Positions 17,050 through 25,407 of a stretch of DNA of 64,000 nucleotides are shown here, piece by piece. The stretch spans positions 62,001-126,000 of the forward strand of contig JANSXT010000007.1 in assembly GCA_024742765.1 (NCBI GenBank). The letters are read 5' to 3'. Under the pieces are notes generated by a model that saw only the letters and a list, made by a program, of their open reading frames with translations, was not told where the DNA came from and ran no database searches. The stretch's first letter is position 1. The number at the start of each line of letters is the position of its first letter. The stretch comes from Phyllobacteriaceae bacterium. Lineage in GTDB: Bacteria > Pseudomonadota > Alphaproteobacteria > Rhizobiales > Rhizobiaceae. The translations under genes and the position numbers were made by a program.

Positions 17050-17062
17050 CCGGCGCAGCGCC

Positions 17063-17938
17063 TCAGCGCCATGAAACCGAGTAGAGATCGGCCCGGCGGT
17101 CAGCCAGATTGCGCACCGAGCCGCCTTCGCGCGCCGCATCGAGCGCCGCCATGTCGAGATCGGCAAGGATCATCTGTTCGGCCTGCGGCTCGGCTTCGGC
17201 GGCGATGCCATCGCGCGCAAAGCCATGGTCGGACGGCGTCAGCACCGCCGACTGCGCATAGGCCATCTCCAGATTGTCCGTGTTCGGCAAATTGCCGACA
17301 AGGCCCGATGTGACGACATAGCACTGGTTCTCGACCGTGCGCGCATGGCAGCAATAGCGCACCCGAAAATGACCGTGCCGCGTGTCGGTGCAATAGGGCA
17401 CGAAGATGATGCGCGCGTCCTGGTCGGCGAGCCGCCGTCCAAGCTCCGGAAACTCGCTGTCATAACAGATCATGACACCGATCCGGCCGTGCTCGGTGTC
17501 GATCGCGTCGATCTGCGTGCCGCCCTCGATTCTCCAGACGCTGCGTTCGTCGGGCGTCGGATGCAGCTTGTGCTGCTCGGACAGGCGGCCATCGGGATGG
17601 GCGATGAAGCTCACGTTCCGTGCAGCGCCGTCGTCCATGCGCGTGGCGTGCGAACCACCGATTATGGTGATGGTGTGCTCTTTGGCCAGATCTCCGAGCA
17701 ATTGTCTGAGCGCCGGCGTATAGACCGTCAGCCGGTCAACGCTTTCCGCCGCCGGCACCATCGGTGTGTCACCCGACAGGAGCTGGATGGTGAAATGCTC
17801 GGGAAAACAGATAAATTGCGCCCCATAGCCGCTGGCCGTGCGCACGAAATGGGCCACGCGTTCGAAAAGCGCTTCAGTCGACCGGGTCTGTTGGAGGGCC
17901 ATTTGAACGCTGGCCACGCGTAGCTTCTGCTCCGCCAT
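17063..17938 (-). CDS. Carbon-nitrogen hydrolase (nitrilase superfamily)
   Basis: A 291-residue hydrolase with the full Glu-Lys-Cys triad: Glu47 in FPEHF, Lys124 in HKLHPT and Cys158 in VMICYDSEFPE. It resembles amidase-type members (omega-amidase/carbamoylase-like) that cut linear C-N bonds in the cytoplasm. The ATG at 17938 follows AAAGG at a normal distance. It lies downstream of an orphan BMP-type binding protein gene on the same strand (76 bp gap), so the two may share a transcript and the binding protein's ligand may relate to the substrate. The substrate is unknown. Confidence 0.88.
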   Translation of the reverse strand: MAEQKLRVASVQMALQQTRSTEALFERVAHFVRTASGYGAQFICFPEHFTIQLLSGDTPMVPAAESVDRLTVYTPALRQLLGDLAKEHTITIIGGSHATRMDDGAARNVSFIAHPDGRLSEQHKLHPTPDERSVWRIEGGTQIDAIDTEHGRIGVMICYDSEFPELGRRLADQDARIIFVPYCTDTRHGHFRVRYCCHARTVENQCYVVTSGLVGNLPNTDNLEMAYAQSAVLTPSDHGFARDGIAAEAEPQAEQMILADLDMAALDAAREGGSVRNLADRRADLYSVSWR

Positions 17939-18014
17939 GCTCGGTGCCTTTCGTCAAAAGACCGCCGGCGTTTCCACCGGCGGCCAATGTCTTGCTTTCA
18001 TCGGGTGCGGGGTT

Positions 18015-19013
18015 TTAGCCGACCGAGCCGTACGGACAGGTATTGTCCGAACGGAAGTCATGCACCTCGATCTCGCCCGAGATGATCTGTTCGCGAGCTG
18101 CTTCAACGGCCTGCATCATCTCGTCGCTGACCAGCGATTCGTTGTTCTCGTCGATCGCCACGCCGACACCGTCCTCGGCAACGCCAAGGACCTGAACGCC
18201 GGTGGAGAAGTTGCCTTCCATACCGTCCTTCATCGCTTCCATCACGGCGACGTCGACGCGCTTGAGCATCGAGGTCAGCACCGAACCGGGCTGCAGATGG
18301 TTCTGGTTGGAATCGACGCCGACCGACAGCTTGCCCGCATCGGCCGCTGCCTGCAGCACGCCGATGCCGGTGCCGCCTGCCGCAGCATAGACAACGTCCG
18401 CGCCCTGCGAGATCTGCGCATTGGTGATCTCGCCGCCACGAACCGGATCGTTCCATGCCGCCGGCGTGTCACCGGTATAGTTGACGATCACCTCGGCATC
18501 GGCGTTCACCGATTTGACACCGCCCACATAGCCGCAGGCGAACGCCGAGATCAGCGGCACGTTCATGCCGCCCACAAAGCCGACCGTACCGGTCTCGGAT
18601 GCCTTGGCGGCCATGATGCCGGCCAGATACGAGCCTTCCTGCTCCTTGAAGACGACCGAGCGCACATTCGGCTGGTCGACGACCATGTCGATAATGGCGA
18701 ACTCGGTGTCGGGGAACTCCTGCGCCACCTTGTCGACGGCCTGCGCGGCGGAGAAGCCGGCGATGATGACCGGCGAATGCCCGCGTTCGGCGAAGCGGCG
18801 GAGCGCCTGCTCGCGCTGTGCCTCGTTCTGGATCTCGAACTCGACATACTCCGTGCCGGTTTCTTCCTTGAACTGTTCGGCGCCGTTAAAGGCGGCTTCG
18901 TTGAAAGATTTGTCGAACTTGCCGCCCAGATCGTAGACGATTGCCGGCGTTTCGGCATGGGCCGCCGCCGTCATTGCGGATGCGGCCAAAAGGCCAAGAA
19001 CAAAGCGCTTCAT
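18015..19013 (-). CDS. BMP-family (Med/PnrA) substrate-binding protein
   Basis: A 332-residue periplasmic binding protein. The signal peptide ends near AAAHA/ETPAIV; no lipobox Cys is visible, so it is a soluble form. The mature part has the BMP pattern: IVYDLGGKFDKSFNEAAFNG at the N-terminus, IIAGFSAAQAV, QEGSYLAGIMAA and VGFVGGMNVPLI. BMP proteins bind nucleosides or purines for ABC importers. The matching ATPase and permeases lie about 8.5 kb away (27577-32096), on the other strand and beyond the ugp operon, with no binding protein of their own nearby. I start at the ATG at 19013, with AGGG 9 nt upstream, over a GTG 6 nt earlier. Confidence 0.92.
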   Translation of the reverse strand: MKRFVLGLLAASAMTAAAHAETPAIVYDLGGKFDKSFNEAAFNGAEQFKEETGTEYVEFEIQNEAQREQALRRFAERGHSPVIIAGFSAAQAVDKVAQEFPDTEFAIIDMVVDQPNVRSVVFKEQEGSYLAGIMAAKASETGTVGFVGGMNVPLISAFACGYVGGVKSVNADAEVIVNYTGDTPAAWNDPVRGGEITNAQISQGADVVYAAAGGTGIGVLQAAADAGKLSVGVDSNQNHLQPGSVLTSMLKRVDVAVMEAMKDGMEGNFSTGVQVLGVAEDGVGVAIDENNESLVSDEMMQAVEAAREQIISGEIEVHDFRSDNTCPYGSVG

Positions 19014-19185
19014 TCTCACTTACCCTGTCTGACTGTTTGCATATGTCGCCGCGCACCCAATGGCTTGCAGCCTCCCTGAAAGCGGTTTGACGCCGCCTTA
19101 CGCGGACATTGGCACGCCCAATCGCGCCATGTCGACAAAAAAGCGAAATCAGGGTTGACGTGCGCAGCGCATCCGGACCGCCGCA

Positions 19186-19509
19186 TCAACCTTCGAGCAA
19201 TCCGGCCAAACGCCTCCGGCGCCGCCGGCCAAGCAGCGCAAGGACCAGTGCCAGACCACCGAAGACGGCGATGGTTGGCCATGCCGCTACCGTGACCAGC
19301 ACCGGATCGGCCAAGACCGGATGGATCGCCGTGCCGAGCCATTGACCGAATGCGCCGCGCGAACCGGGCGCGATCGCATCCCAGCTATCGGCAAGCGGCG
19401 TCAGCGTGAGGGCGGACGCGCCGATTGATCGCGTTGTGTCAACAACGCCGACGATCACCATCATCGCCAGACAGACAACGGCCAAGGCTCGAAAAACGAA
19501 TCGGACCAT
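19186..19509 (-). CDS. Small two-helix membrane protein (annotated elsewhere as PetM-like)
   Basis: A 107-residue protein with a hydrophobic segment at about 4-24 and another at about 76-97, ending in an Arg-rich tail (LLGRRRRRRLAG). The middle SIGASALTLTPLADSWDAIAP and IHPVLADPVL segments match a conserved hypothetical family in rhizobia that is sometimes labelled PetM-like; I see no evidence for a cytochrome b6f role. The ATG at 19509 has no good ribosome site (GAGGG lies about 18 nt away), so the start is uncertain. The 172 bp between it and the BMP start hold nothing I recognise. Confidence 0.65.
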   Translation of the reverse strand: MVRFVFRALAVVCLAMMVIVGVVDTTRSIGASALTLTPLADSWDAIAPGSRGAFGQWLGTAIHPVLADPVLVTVAAWPTIAVFGGLALVLALLGRRRRRRLAGLLEG

Positions 19510-19729
19510 GCGTATTGGCTTGTGATACCCTCTGTGCGGCGTACCGATCCACGCCACGCGCCCCTTGTCATTCATTATGTCACGCGCGCGCGCATGGTCC
19601 ACCCCGATATCTGTCCGATTTCAGACCCGCTTGATTGTCCGTGAGTGCCGCGCTAGGAGACGGCCCTTCGCTGGCCGGTCAACCGGAACTGTGAAGCAGC
19701 CGGCCGTTTTGGCGGGTGACATGTGGTTG

Positions 19730-19759
19730 GGTGAGGTGGCCGAGTGGTTGAAGGCGCAC
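19730..19759 (+). pseudogene. 5' fragment of tRNA-Ser
   Basis: This stretch is identical to the first 30 nt of the intact tRNA-Ser at 19856: acceptor 5' strand GGTGAGG, the D arm and the first bases of the anticodon stem. The sequence then diverges into a hairpin. There is no anticodon loop, variable arm, T arm or CCA end, so it cannot be a working tRNA. It could still be transcribed as a leader to the real gene. Confidence 0.85.
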
Positions 19760-19760
19760 C

Positions 19761-19817
19761 GGCGATTTTCCGCTTTGCGGAAAACGCCCATCACCAAAAA
19801 GGGCGCGTGCGCCCTTT
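19761..19817. other. Two consecutive hairpins between tRNA fragment and tRNA-Ser
   Basis: Hairpin one pairs GGCG-A-TTTTCCGC with GCGGAAAA-CGCC (19761-19788), 12 pairs around a TTT loop with one bulged A. Hairpin two pairs AAAGGGCGC with GCGCCCTTT (19798-19817). Read on the minus strand the second is followed by five Ts, the form of an intrinsic terminator; on the plus strand the tail is only TTT. No minus-strand gene upstream of it needs a terminator here. Confidence 0.6.
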
Positions 19818-19855
19818 CAACCCGCTCGGCCGTTTTGGCGGGTGACATATGGTTG

Positions 19856-19945
19856 GGTGAGGTGGCCGAGTGGTTGAAGGCGCACGCCTGGAACGCGTGT
19901 AGGCGGGAAACCGTCTCCAGGGTTCGAATCCCTGTCTCACCGCCA
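19856..19945 (+). tRNA. tRNA-Ser(GGA)
   Basis: A 90-nt class II tRNA. Acceptor GGTGAGG pairs with TCTCACC, then the discriminator G and an encoded CCA (19943-19945). The anticodon stem is CACGC/GCGTG around loop CTGGAAC with anticodon GGA at 19890-19892, which reads UCC and UCU. A long variable arm and the T arm GGTTCGAATCC follow. It is preceded by a duplicated fragment of its own 5' end. Confidence 0.97.
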
Positions 19946-20304
19946 TTTTCTGACTTCGCGCTCTCGCCCTTCGGGCTTCGCTCCAGTCGGGACCTCGCAA
20001 AGGCTCGGACGGCCCTTGGCCTTGCGAACCTTGCGGTTTCGAACTTCCTCCCTCCCTCTCCGTCATTTTGTTTGCGCGCAGCCGCTACACCAACCCTTCG
20101 CACGGCTTCGAATTCGAACTTCGTCCGTTGTTTCTCGCCATCCCCTCCGCGAATATGACGGTTTGCTGACGCTCTCCACGGCCAGAACTGGACGCCTGGT
20201 GGCGCGACAGGCTTGGCCGCGAAGTGAATTACACAAACAATTTCAATAATTTGAGTGTGTCGATCGCAGCGCCACCCAACGCCCCGAACGACCGTCTCGC
20301 ACCG
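19946..20304 (+). other. Non-coding stretch between tRNA-Ser and the ugp promoter
   Basis: No convincing gene is present. It holds a short GCCCTTCGGGC hairpin just after the tRNA, a perfect 12-bp palindrome TTCGAATTCGAA at 20107-20118, and an A+T-rich patch near 20228-20260. Codon-like structure is absent in all frames. Confidence 0.6.
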
Positions 20305-20344
20305 CTGACACAAATCCTTCACGGGATTGTCATCGACCTTACAA
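20305..20344 (+). promoter_or_regulatory. Candidate PHO box array upstream of ugpB
   Basis: Four 7-mers repeat at exact 11-bp spacing: CTGACAC (20305), CCTTCAC (20316), TTGTCAT (20327) and CTTACAA (20338), with 4-bp spacers. Against the PhoB half-site CTGTCAT/C they match 6, 5, 6 and 4 of 7 positions. A TCCTAT/TATGCG -10-like element follows near 20352-20360. ugp operons are classic PhoB targets, which supports the reading; the weak fourth unit is the main doubt. Confidence 0.6.
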
Positions 20345-20397
20345 ACACGGCTCCTATGCGACTTTGTGCGTATCGCAATTTTCCCGGGAGACCTATG

Positions 20398-21696
20398 ATG
20401 TGGAAAACGCTTTTGGCGGCCAGCGCCCTTGCGCTGACGACCGCCGCGGCCCAGGCCGAAAAAATCGAGATCGAACTGTGGCACGCCATGGGCGGCGCCC
20501 TTGGCGAGGCGACAAACGCCGTTGCCGAGCAGTTCAATGCCAGCCAGGACAAATACAATCTGACGCCTGTCTACAAGGGCAACTATGAGGAAACGCTGAC
20601 GGCCACCATCGCCGCTTTCCGTGCCGGTGAACAGCCCAACATCGTCCAGGTGTTCGACGCTGGTGCCGCCACCATCATTGGCGCCGAGGGCGCTGTGATC
20701 CCCGCTCAGGACCTGATCGAGAATGCCGGCTTCGAGTTCGGCACAGATTACATTCCGGGCGTTGCCAACTTCTATGCCGACGAAAACGGCAAGATGGTCG
20801 GCATGCCCTTCAACTCGTCGACACCGATCCTCTACTATAATGTCGAAGCCTTGGAAGAGGCCGGCGTCGAGCCGCCCACCACTTGGGAAGAGTTCCAGGA
20901 AATCGCGCCTGCGCTGAAAGAAGCCGGCTACGTGCCGATGGCGCAGTCGCACCTGCCCTGGATTTTCACCGAAAACTTCATGTCGCGCCACAATCTGCAG
21001 TTCGCCACCAATGCGAACGGCTATGAAGGCGCCGAAGGCACCGAGCTCCTGATCAATGTCGAGCCGATCAAGGCCCACTTCACGGCCGTCAAGGAATGGA
21101 TCGACGCTGGCCTGTTCGGCTATTACGGCACCGGCTGGGGCGACAATCAGGCACCGTTCGAAAACGGCGAAGTGGCCATGTGGCTCGGCTCGTCCGGTTC
21201 ATTCGGCGGCCTCAAGCAGTCCGCCGACTTCGAGTTCAGCGCCACCTACCTGCCCTATTGGGAAGCGGTGACCGAAGAGCCCTACAACACCTTCATCGGC
21301 GGCGCTGCCCTGTTTGCCATGTCCGGTCAGCCCGAGGAAGAAAATGAAGCCGCGGCTGCATTCTTCCAGTTCCTGTCCTCGCCGGAGCCGCAGGTCTTCT
21401 GGCACAAGGAAACCGGCTACGTGCCGATCACCGCGACGGCCTATGAACTCGCCAAGGCCGAGGGCTATTATGACGAAGAGCCCGCAGCCGAAGTCGGCAT
21501 CAACCAGCTCCAGCAGCCGGGCGGCGACTGGACCAAGGGCTACCGCATGGGGTTCTATGTCCAGATCCGCGACGTGATGAACCGCGAATATGGCCGCATC
21601 TTCTCCGGTGAGGCGACCGTCGACGAGGCGTTCGGCATCATCGAGGAAGAAGGCAACCGCCTGCTCGAGCGCTTCGCGCAGACCCAGAGCGGCTGA
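20398..21696 (+). CDS. ugpB: sn-glycerol-3-phosphate ABC transporter binding protein
   Basis: A 432-residue periplasmic solute-binding protein. The signal peptide MWKTLLAASALALTTAAAQA is followed by EKIEIELWHAMGGALGEATN, the standard start of mature UgpB. WDNQAPFENGEVAM-like and GGAALFAMSGQPEEENEAAAAFFQFL segments also fit. It delivers glycerol-3-phosphate or glycerophosphodiesters to UgpAE. The second of two tandem ATGs (20398) is chosen because GGGAG lies 7 nt upstream. It is first in the order B-A-E-C-phosphoesterase. A strong hairpin follows, which would give it more transcript than the membrane genes. Confidence 0.93.
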   Translation: MWKTLLAASALALTTAAAQAEKIEIELWHAMGGALGEATNAVAEQFNASQDKYNLTPVYKGNYEETLTATIAAFRAGEQPNIVQVFDAGAATIIGAEGAVIPAQDLIENAGFEFGTDYIPGVANFYADENGKMVGMPFNSSTPILYYNVEALEEAGVEPPTTWEEFQEIAPALKEAGYVPMAQSHLPWIFTENFMSRHNLQFATNANGYEGAEGTELLINVEPIKAHFTAVKEWIDAGLFGYYGTGWGDNQAPFENGEVAMWLGSSGSFGGLKQSADFEFSATYLPYWEAVTEEPYNTFIGGAALFAMSGQPEEENEAAAAFFQFLSSPEPQVFWHKETGYVPITATAYELAKAEGYYDEEPAAEVGINQLQQPGGDWTKGYRMGFYVQIRDVMNREYGRIFSGEATVDEAFGIIEEEGNRLLERFAQTQSG

Positions 21697-21715
21697 ACCA
21701 TCCGGCAAGCTGATC

Positions 21716-21744
21716 GAACCGGGGGCGCGCCGCGCTCCCGGTTC
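21716..21744 (+). terminator. Hairpin between ugpB and ugpA
   Basis: GAACCGGG (21716-21723) pairs with CCCGGTTC (21737-21744), with a further GCGC/GCGC inner stem and one mismatch. It is followed by TTGCCTT rather than a clean T-run. Between a binding-protein gene and its permeases such hairpins usually protect the upstream mRNA or partly terminate transcription. Confidence 0.6.
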
Positions 21745-21772
21745 TTGCCTTGGCTCACGCACTGGACCGGCC

Positions 21773-22654
21773 ATGCATAAAGCCCAGTTTCAATCACCCC
21801 TTTATCCCTATCTTCTCCTGCTGCCGCAGATGGCGATCGTCGCCGTCTTTTTTCTGTGGCCGTCCGCCGAGGCGGTGCGCAGCTCCTTCTTTCTGCAGGA
21901 CCCGTTTTTCGGCAACGAAACCTTTGTCGGTATCGACAATTACACCGATGCCGTCACCCGGTCGGACTATGGGCGGGCCGCATGGTTCACCTTCCTGTTC
22001 ACCGTGGTCGTGACGTTCTTCTCGCTCGGCATAGCGCTTCTGCTGGCGGTGGCCGCCGACAATGTCCTGCGCGGCCAAGGGCCCTACAAGACGCTTTTGA
22101 TGTGGGTCTACGCGATCGCACCGCCCGTTGCCGGCCTGATTGGCATCATGCTGTTTGACCAGCATATCGGCCCGATCGTCGACTTCGTCGCGCTGTTCGG
22201 CTGGGACATGCGGGTTGGCGTCGACTATTGGGACACGGGCATTGCCATGATGATCGTGGCGACCTGGAAACAGATCCCGGTCAACTTCATCTTCTTCCTG
22301 TCCGGCCTGCAATCCATTCCCAAGGGGGTGCGCGAAGCCGCCTCGATAGACAATCCCAGCCCGTCCGGCCGGTTCTGGACGATCATCTTCCCGCTGCTGG
22401 CGCCGACCAGCTTCTTCCTGATGATCATCAACATCACCTACGCCTTTTTCGAGACCTTCGGCATCGTCGACGTCATGCTCAAGGGCGAGCCGGGCAACAA
22501 TCCGGTGACACTGGTCTACAAGGTCTTCCTCGACGGTTTCCGCGGCAATGATCTGGGCGGATCGTCGGCGCAATCGGTCATTCTGATGGTGTTTGTGCTG
22601 GCGCTGACCATCATCCAGTTCCGCCTGATCGAGCGACGGGTGCACTACACATGA
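21773..22654 (+). CDS. ugpA: sn-glycerol-3-phosphate ABC transporter permease
   Basis: A 293-residue inner-membrane permease with six predicted helices, starting with YPYLLLLPQMAIVAVFFLWPSAEA as in UgpA. The cytoplasmic EAA loop reads EAASIDNPSPSGRFWTIIFPLL, where the usual DGA is replaced by DNP. The rest of the loop, which docks on the ATPase UgpC, is preserved. It pairs with UgpE. The gene lies 76 bp after ugpB, beyond a hairpin. Confidence 0.92.
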   Translation: MHKAQFQSPLYPYLLLLPQMAIVAVFFLWPSAEAVRSSFFLQDPFFGNETFVGIDNYTDAVTRSDYGRAAWFTFLFTVVVTFFSLGIALLLAVAADNVLRGQGPYKTLLMWVYAIAPPVAGLIGIMLFDQHIGPIVDFVALFGWDMRVGVDYWDTGIAMMIVATWKQIPVNFIFFLSGLQSIPKGVREAASIDNPSPSGRFWTIIFPLLAPTSFFLMIINITYAFFETFGIVDVMLKGEPGNNPVTLVYKVFLDGFRGNDLGGSSAQSVILMVFVLALTIIQFRLIERRVHYT

Positions 22655-22685
22655 CCCGAACCGGACAAACCATGCGGAGGCCGCG

Positions 22686-23618
22686 ATGAGCCAGGACCAG
22701 ATCGCCGTAACGGGCAAGCCGGCCGTGCCCGTCGCACGACCGGCTTCGGCCACCGGGGCAGGCTTCGGCGCGTTCGTGCGCCGACATCAGATCGTCGAAC
22801 ATATCGTTCTTTTGTTCGGCGTGCTCCTGATGATGGGACCCATTGCCGTTGCATTCACCACATCCACGCATGACCCAGTCACCATTCACTCCGAAGGCAT
22901 GCAACTCGGTTTCGGCGATAATTTTTTGCCGACTTATGAGGCGGTGATCTTTGAACAGACCGGTTTCACAAAGCAGGTCACCGGCTGGGGCATGTCGCTC
23001 AACTCGCTGATCCTCGGACTGGGTTTTGCCATCGGCAAGATCATCGTGTCGATGCTGGCCGCCTATGCCATCGTCTATTTCCGCTTTCCGCTGGGCACGC
23101 TGTGCTTCTGGGTCATCTTCTCGACGCTGTTGCTGCCGCTGGAAGTGCGCATTTTGCCGTCCTACGAAGTGGTTCAGGGACTGGGGCTGCTGAACAGCTA
23201 TACCGGTCTCATCCTGCCGCTGATCGCTTCGGCGACCGGTACATTCTTCTTCCGCCAGTTCTTCAAGTCGGTCCCCAACGAGCTTCTCGAAGCGGCGCGG
23301 ATCGATGGCGCCGGCCCCTTCCGCTTTTTCTGGGACATCCTCGTCCCGCTGTCTCGGACCATGATCGCCGCGATTTTCATCATCATGTTCGTCGTCGGCT
23401 GGAACCAGTATCTATGGCCGATCCTGATGACGACCGATGAGAGCTTCTACACCGTGGTGCGCGGCATCCGGCAGATCCTCCAGGTTTGGATCGGCGCGGA
23501 CATCCCCGACTACAACGAGGCGTTGGGCCTGGCGATCATCGCGATGATTCCGCCGGTGCTCATCGTCATCATATTCCAGCGCATGTTCATCAAGGGCCTT
23601 GTGGAGAGTGAAAAATGA
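22686..23618 (+). CDS. ugpE: sn-glycerol-3-phosphate ABC transporter permease
   Basis: A 310-residue second permease with an unusually long polar N-terminus (about 35 residues, Ala/Pro-rich) before the first helix. The canonical EAA loop is [21 protein letters not shown], and [11 protein letters not shown] is typical of UgpE. CGGAGG lies 5 nt before the ATG. The stop overlaps ugpC as ATGA, so the ATPase is translationally coupled. Confidence 0.93.
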   Translation: MSQDQIAVTGKPAVPVARPASATGAGFGAFVRRHQIVEHIVLLFGVLLMMGPIAVAFTTSTHDPVTIHSEGMQLGFGDNFLPTYEAVIFEQTGFTKQVTGWGMSLNSLILGLGFAIGKIIVSMLAAYAIVYFRFPLGTLCFWVIFSTLLLPLEVRILPSYEVVQGLGLLNSYTGLILPLIASATGTFFFRQFFKSVPNELLEAARIDGAGPFRFFWDILVPLSRTMIAAIFIIMFVVGWNQYLWPILMTTDESFYTVVRGIRQILQVWIGADIPDYNEALGLAIIAMIPPVLIVIIFQRMFIKGLVESEK

Positions 23619-24667
23619 CGACGCTCGAGATCAAGCAGGCGGTCAAGCGCTATCCGAACGGCGCGCTCGCCGTCAAAGGCGTCGATGTCACCGTGGAGGA
23701 AGGCGAACTGGTGGTCTTTGTCGGCCCGTCCGGCTGCGGCAAGTCCACTTTGCTGCGTATGGTCGCAGGCCTTGAAAGCGTCACCGAAGGCGAGATCGTG
23801 CTCGACGGGCGGCTGGTCAACGAGGTTGAGCCGGCCAACCGGAACATTGCCATGGTCTTCCAGAACTATGCGCTCTATCCGCACATGACGGTCTACAGGA
23901 ACCTTGCCTACGGTTTGAAGAACCGCGGCACGCCGAAGGCCGAGATCGACGCCAAGGTGCGAGAAGCGGCCAAGCTCCTGCAGATCGGCGATTTTCTGGA
24001 ACGCAAACCCAGCCAGCTCTCGGGCGGACAGCGCCAGCGCGTTGCCATGGGCCGCGCCATCGTCCGCGATCCTGCGATCTTTCTGTTCGACGAACCGCTG
24101 TCCAACCTGGACGCCAAGCTGCGCAATCAGATGCGGCTCGAGATCAAACGCCTGCAACGCCGGCTCGGGACGGCGGCGATCTACGTCACCCACGACCAGG
24201 TCGAGGCGATGACGCTCGCCGACCGGATCGTCGTTCTCAACAATGGCGAGATCGAGCAGATCGGCGCGCCCGCCGAAGTCTATGGTGCACCGGCATCGAC
24301 CTTCGTTGCCAGCTTCATCGGCGCACCGCCGATGAACCTTCTCGAAGCGCAGACCGGCGACGGCGCGATCGTGATCGGCGAAACGCGTATTGCGGCGCCG
24401 GTGCACGCAAACGGACCCATCACGCTCGGCATTCGCCCGGAGCGCGCGCATCTGGCCAACGGTTCGGGCGGCGCAGACGGGCCGCCCATGCAGGTCGACA
24501 CAGTTGAGGAACTGGGTGCCGTGCGGCTGATCCACGGCTCGGTCGGCGGCCAGCATTTCACGGCCAACCAGTCGGCCGACGAGCCGATACCCGGCGATCA
24601 GGTGCGGCTGCGGCTGCTGCCTGATGATCTGCACCTGTTCGACCATGGCACGGGCCGCCGGCTGTGA
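23615..24667 (+). CDS. ugpC: sn-glycerol-3-phosphate ABC transporter ATPase
   Basis: A 350-residue ABC ATPase of the MalK/UgpC type. Walker A is GPSGCGKST near residue 37, the Q-loop NYALYP, the signature [15 protein letters not shown], Walker [12 protein letters not shown] and the H-loop THDQ. A C-terminal TOBE domain begins near residue 235. It drives the UgpAE importer. It overlaps ugpE upstream (ATGA) and the phosphoesterase gene downstream (GTGA). Confidence 0.95.
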   Translation: MTTLEIKQAVKRYPNGALAVKGVDVTVEEGELVVFVGPSGCGKSTLLRMVAGLESVTEGEIVLDGRLVNEVEPANRNIAMVFQNYALYPHMTVYRNLAYGLKNRGTPKAEIDAKVREAAKLLQIGDFLERKPSQLSGGQRQRVAMGRAIVRDPAIFLFDEPLSNLDAKLRNQMRLEIKRLQRRLGTAAIYVTHDQVEAMTLADRIVVLNNGEIEQIGAPAEVYGAPASTFVASFIGAPPMNLLEAQTGDGAIVIGETRIAAPVHANGPITLGIRPERAHLANGSGGADGPPMQVDTVEELGAVRLIHGSVGGQHFTANQSADEPIPGDQVRLRLLPDDLHLFDHGTGRRL

Positions 24668-25407
24668 GTTTTGCAGATATTGTTCGCGCCGACGGGACCC
24701 GGCCGCCGCGCTGGCTTGATGTCCGGTTCGATGCGTCGGGCGCGCCGCTTCGCTGTTCCGGCAACACGATGGTCTGCCATCTGCGCGATGATACCGGCCG
24801 CGCCGCGGTGTCGGAGATTGTTGCGCGCCTGGCATCCGCCCCTGCCGGCAACTGTTTTGCCTTCACCGCGCCGGAAAGCTGGCACATGACGGTCTTCAAC
24901 GGTTTGCTGCACGAGGCCGACCTCGGCCGGAGCAATTTCTGGCCTGCCGATCTGCCGGCTGATGCGACCGACGATGAGGCGGACGCCTTTGTGCTGGATC
25001 GGATGGCGAACGTCGCTCCGCCCGATACGCCGATCCGCATGGTCGCGACAGGCTTTTCGGGACTGCCGAGCCACGCCCTCGGCATTGCGCTGGTACCCTC
25101 AAGCGCTGGCGAGGAAAACACCATTCGGAGCTACAGGGACCGTCTCGCCGAGGCCACCGGCCTTGAGGCGCGGCCCGGTCACGCCGATTACGGGTTTCAC
25201 CTGACGCTCGCCTATCTCGTGCGCTGGCCATCCGTTGACGAGGCCATCGCGTTCGACGCGGTTCTGGCATCGCTGACCGTCGAGATTGGCGACCTGTTCC
25301 CGCCCTTTCGTCTCGGCCCGCCGGAACTGTGCCTGTTCGATCATATGGATGAATTCCGCGTTCAGCGGACGGTCACACCGGCACCAGTGGCCACACCAGC
25401 GGAATGA
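24664..25407 (+). CDS. 2H-type phosphoesterase (DUF1868-like) ending the ugp operon
   Basis: A 247-residue cytoplasmic protein with the two HxT motifs of the 2H phosphoesterase superfamily: His74-Met-Thr76 in ESWHMTVFN and His179-Leu-Thr181 in GFHLTLAYL. Overall it resembles DUF1868. Superfamily members act on cyclic or linear phosphodiesters, often of RNA or nucleotides. The GTG start overlaps the ugpC stop as GTGA, so it is made with the transporter. In E. coli the last ugp gene is ugpQ, an unrelated glycerophosphodiesterase; a matching role here is inference. The last 35 bp overlap the convergent SLC13 gene. Confidence 0.82.
   Translation: MSFADIVRADGTRPPRWLDVRFDASGAPLRCSGNTMVCHLRDDTGRAAVSEIVARLASAPAGNCFAFTAPESWHMTVFNGLLHEADLGRSNFWPADLPADATDDEADAFVLDRMANVAPPDTPIRMVATGFSGLPSHALGIALVPSSAGEENTIRSYRDRLAEATGLEARPGHADYGFHLTLAYLVRWPSVDEAIAFDAVLASLTVEIGDLFPPFRLGPPELCLFDHMDEFRVQRTVTPAPVATPAE

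Larger units (their letters stand above)
19701..19885 (+). repeat. 59-bp direct repeat covering tRNA-Ser 5' region
   Basis: Copies at 19701-19759 and 19827-19885 match in 58 of 59 positions (G19723 against A19849) and are offset by 126 bp. Each begins CGGCCGTTTTGGCGGGTGAC and runs about 29 bp upstream of the tRNA, then through its acceptor 5' strand and D arm into the anticodon stem. Only the second copy continues into a complete tRNA-Ser. Confidence 0.95.

Noticed and set aside
19730-19795. The tRNA-Ser fragment folded with a downstream TCACC as a 66-nt tRNA-like gene
   Set aside because: GGTGA can pair with TCACC at 19791-19795, but there is no anticodon loop, T arm or CCA, and the middle is one long hairpin. 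I treat it as a fragment.
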